A stretch of 64,000 nt of DNA from an uncultured Burkholderiaceae bacterium (GTDB lineage Bacteria > Pseudomonadota > Gammaproteobacteria > Burkholderiales > Burkholderiaceae), in NCBI GenBank assembly GCA_937871985.1, contig CALMPB010000326.1, positions 25,455 through 89,454 on the forward strand, in the 5' to 3' direction. Below are positions 63,885-64,000 of this stretch, in pieces. Both the position numbers and the translations under genes were made by a program. Under the pieces are notes generated by a model. That model saw only the letters and a list, made by a program, of their open reading frames with translations. It did not search any database and had not been told where the DNA came from. Position 1 is the first letter of the stretch. The number at the start of each line of letters is the position of its first letter.

Positions 63885-63894
63885 GGCCTGTCAG
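63882..63894 (+). repeat. Dispersed TAGGGCCTGTTAACCCAT motif, copy 7 (contains map stop)
   Basis: Reads TAGGGCCTGTCAG; the first ten bases match the consensus exactly and the TAG is the stop codon of map. Confidence 0.5.
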
Positions 63895-63915
63895 TACACT
63901 ATCAAGGAGATTGCG

Positions 63916-64000
63916 TTGGGGCTGGAACTGGCTGAACGCAAGGCGCCCCTCGCCGCAACCGAGCTCAAAGCCCGATTCCAGCAGCGGCGCCAGGAGGCCA
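63916..64000 (+). CDS. glnD: Probable start of glnD (PII uridylyltransferase), cut by the window edge
   Basis: An open frame from a TTG at 63916, with AAGGAGA at 63904-63910, runs off the window and encodes MGLELAERKAP...LKARFQQRRQEA. A short helical N-terminus with a KAxxxxRRQ pattern, located directly after map, is what GlnD shows in related betaproteobacteria. Only 28 residues are visible, so the assignment rests mainly on gene order. Confidence 0.5.
   Translation, partial: MGLELAERKAPLAATELKARFQQRRQEA

Noticed and set aside
1..64000. CRISPR array, insertion sequence, prophage or tRNA gene
   Set aside because: No regularly spaced direct repeats, transposase or integrase motifs, or cloverleaf with CCA end were found on reading both strands; short tRNA-like folds cannot be fully excluded without a scan.

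Overview
The window is GC-rich DNA (roughly 60-65% by eye, with three short AT-rich stretches) from a betaproteobacterium, most likely of the Alcaligenaceae (Bordetella / Achromobacter / Pusillimonas type). The strongest argument is the gene order at the right end, map facing rpsB-tsf-pyrH-frr-uppS-cdsA-dxr-rseP-bamA-skp-lpxD-fabZ-lpxA-lpxB-rnhB, together with paired LivKHMGF-type transporters beside aromatic-catabolism genes. No rRNA, tRNA, CRISPR array, transposase or phage gene was seen.

Left third (1-33.2 kb) is accessory and catabolic. An IclR regulator converges on an MhpA-like flavin hydroxylase, with a VOC-fold protein divergent from it. Next come a gamma-glutamylcyclotransferase-like protein, a DmeF-type cation exporter, an isolated FlhE-like periplasmic protein, a PPK2 kinase, a secreted PIG-L deacetylase, a Xre/RES toxin-antitoxin pair with its own operator array, and ArsC. 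From 10.1 to 20.1 kb there is a livHMGF cassette, an AraC regulator, the matching binding protein, and a catabolic operon: Rieske oxygenase alpha and beta, an isochorismatase-fold protein without its cysteine, an SDR and an alpha/beta hydrolase. A short oxidative-stress block follows on the minus strand (Rrf2 regulator, glutathione peroxidase, glutathione S-transferase, DUF3298 lipoprotein). A second, complete livKHMGF operon plus an NDH-2-like flavoprotein runs from 23.1 to 29.2 kb. Then come a PanE-like reductase, an aldehyde dehydrogenase and a divergent AraC regulator. The likely theme is uptake and oxidation of aromatic acids; the substrates cannot be read from sequence alone.

The middle (33.2-48.2 kb) is mostly housekeeping: an ankyrin protein beside an AT-rich island, tatD-holB-tmk-mltG in one tightly overlapped operon, ygfZ, an enoyl-CoA hydratase/hydrolase, rnfH-ratA facing smpB, ogt, type II NADH dehydrogenase, and the divergent pair ppsA / ppsR. 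The right end (47.4-64 kb) is the conserved envelope and translation cluster on the minus strand, ending with map and the probable start of glnD on the plus strand.

Non-coding structure worth attention: a dispersed motif (consensus TAGGGCCTGTTAACCCAT) whose first three bases serve as the stop codon of holB, smpB and map; a 24-bp perfect palindrome between rpsB and map; a 25-bp inverted repeat just downstream of a near-consensus promoter in front of the second liv operon; and three near-palindromes at the start of the toxin-antitoxin operon.
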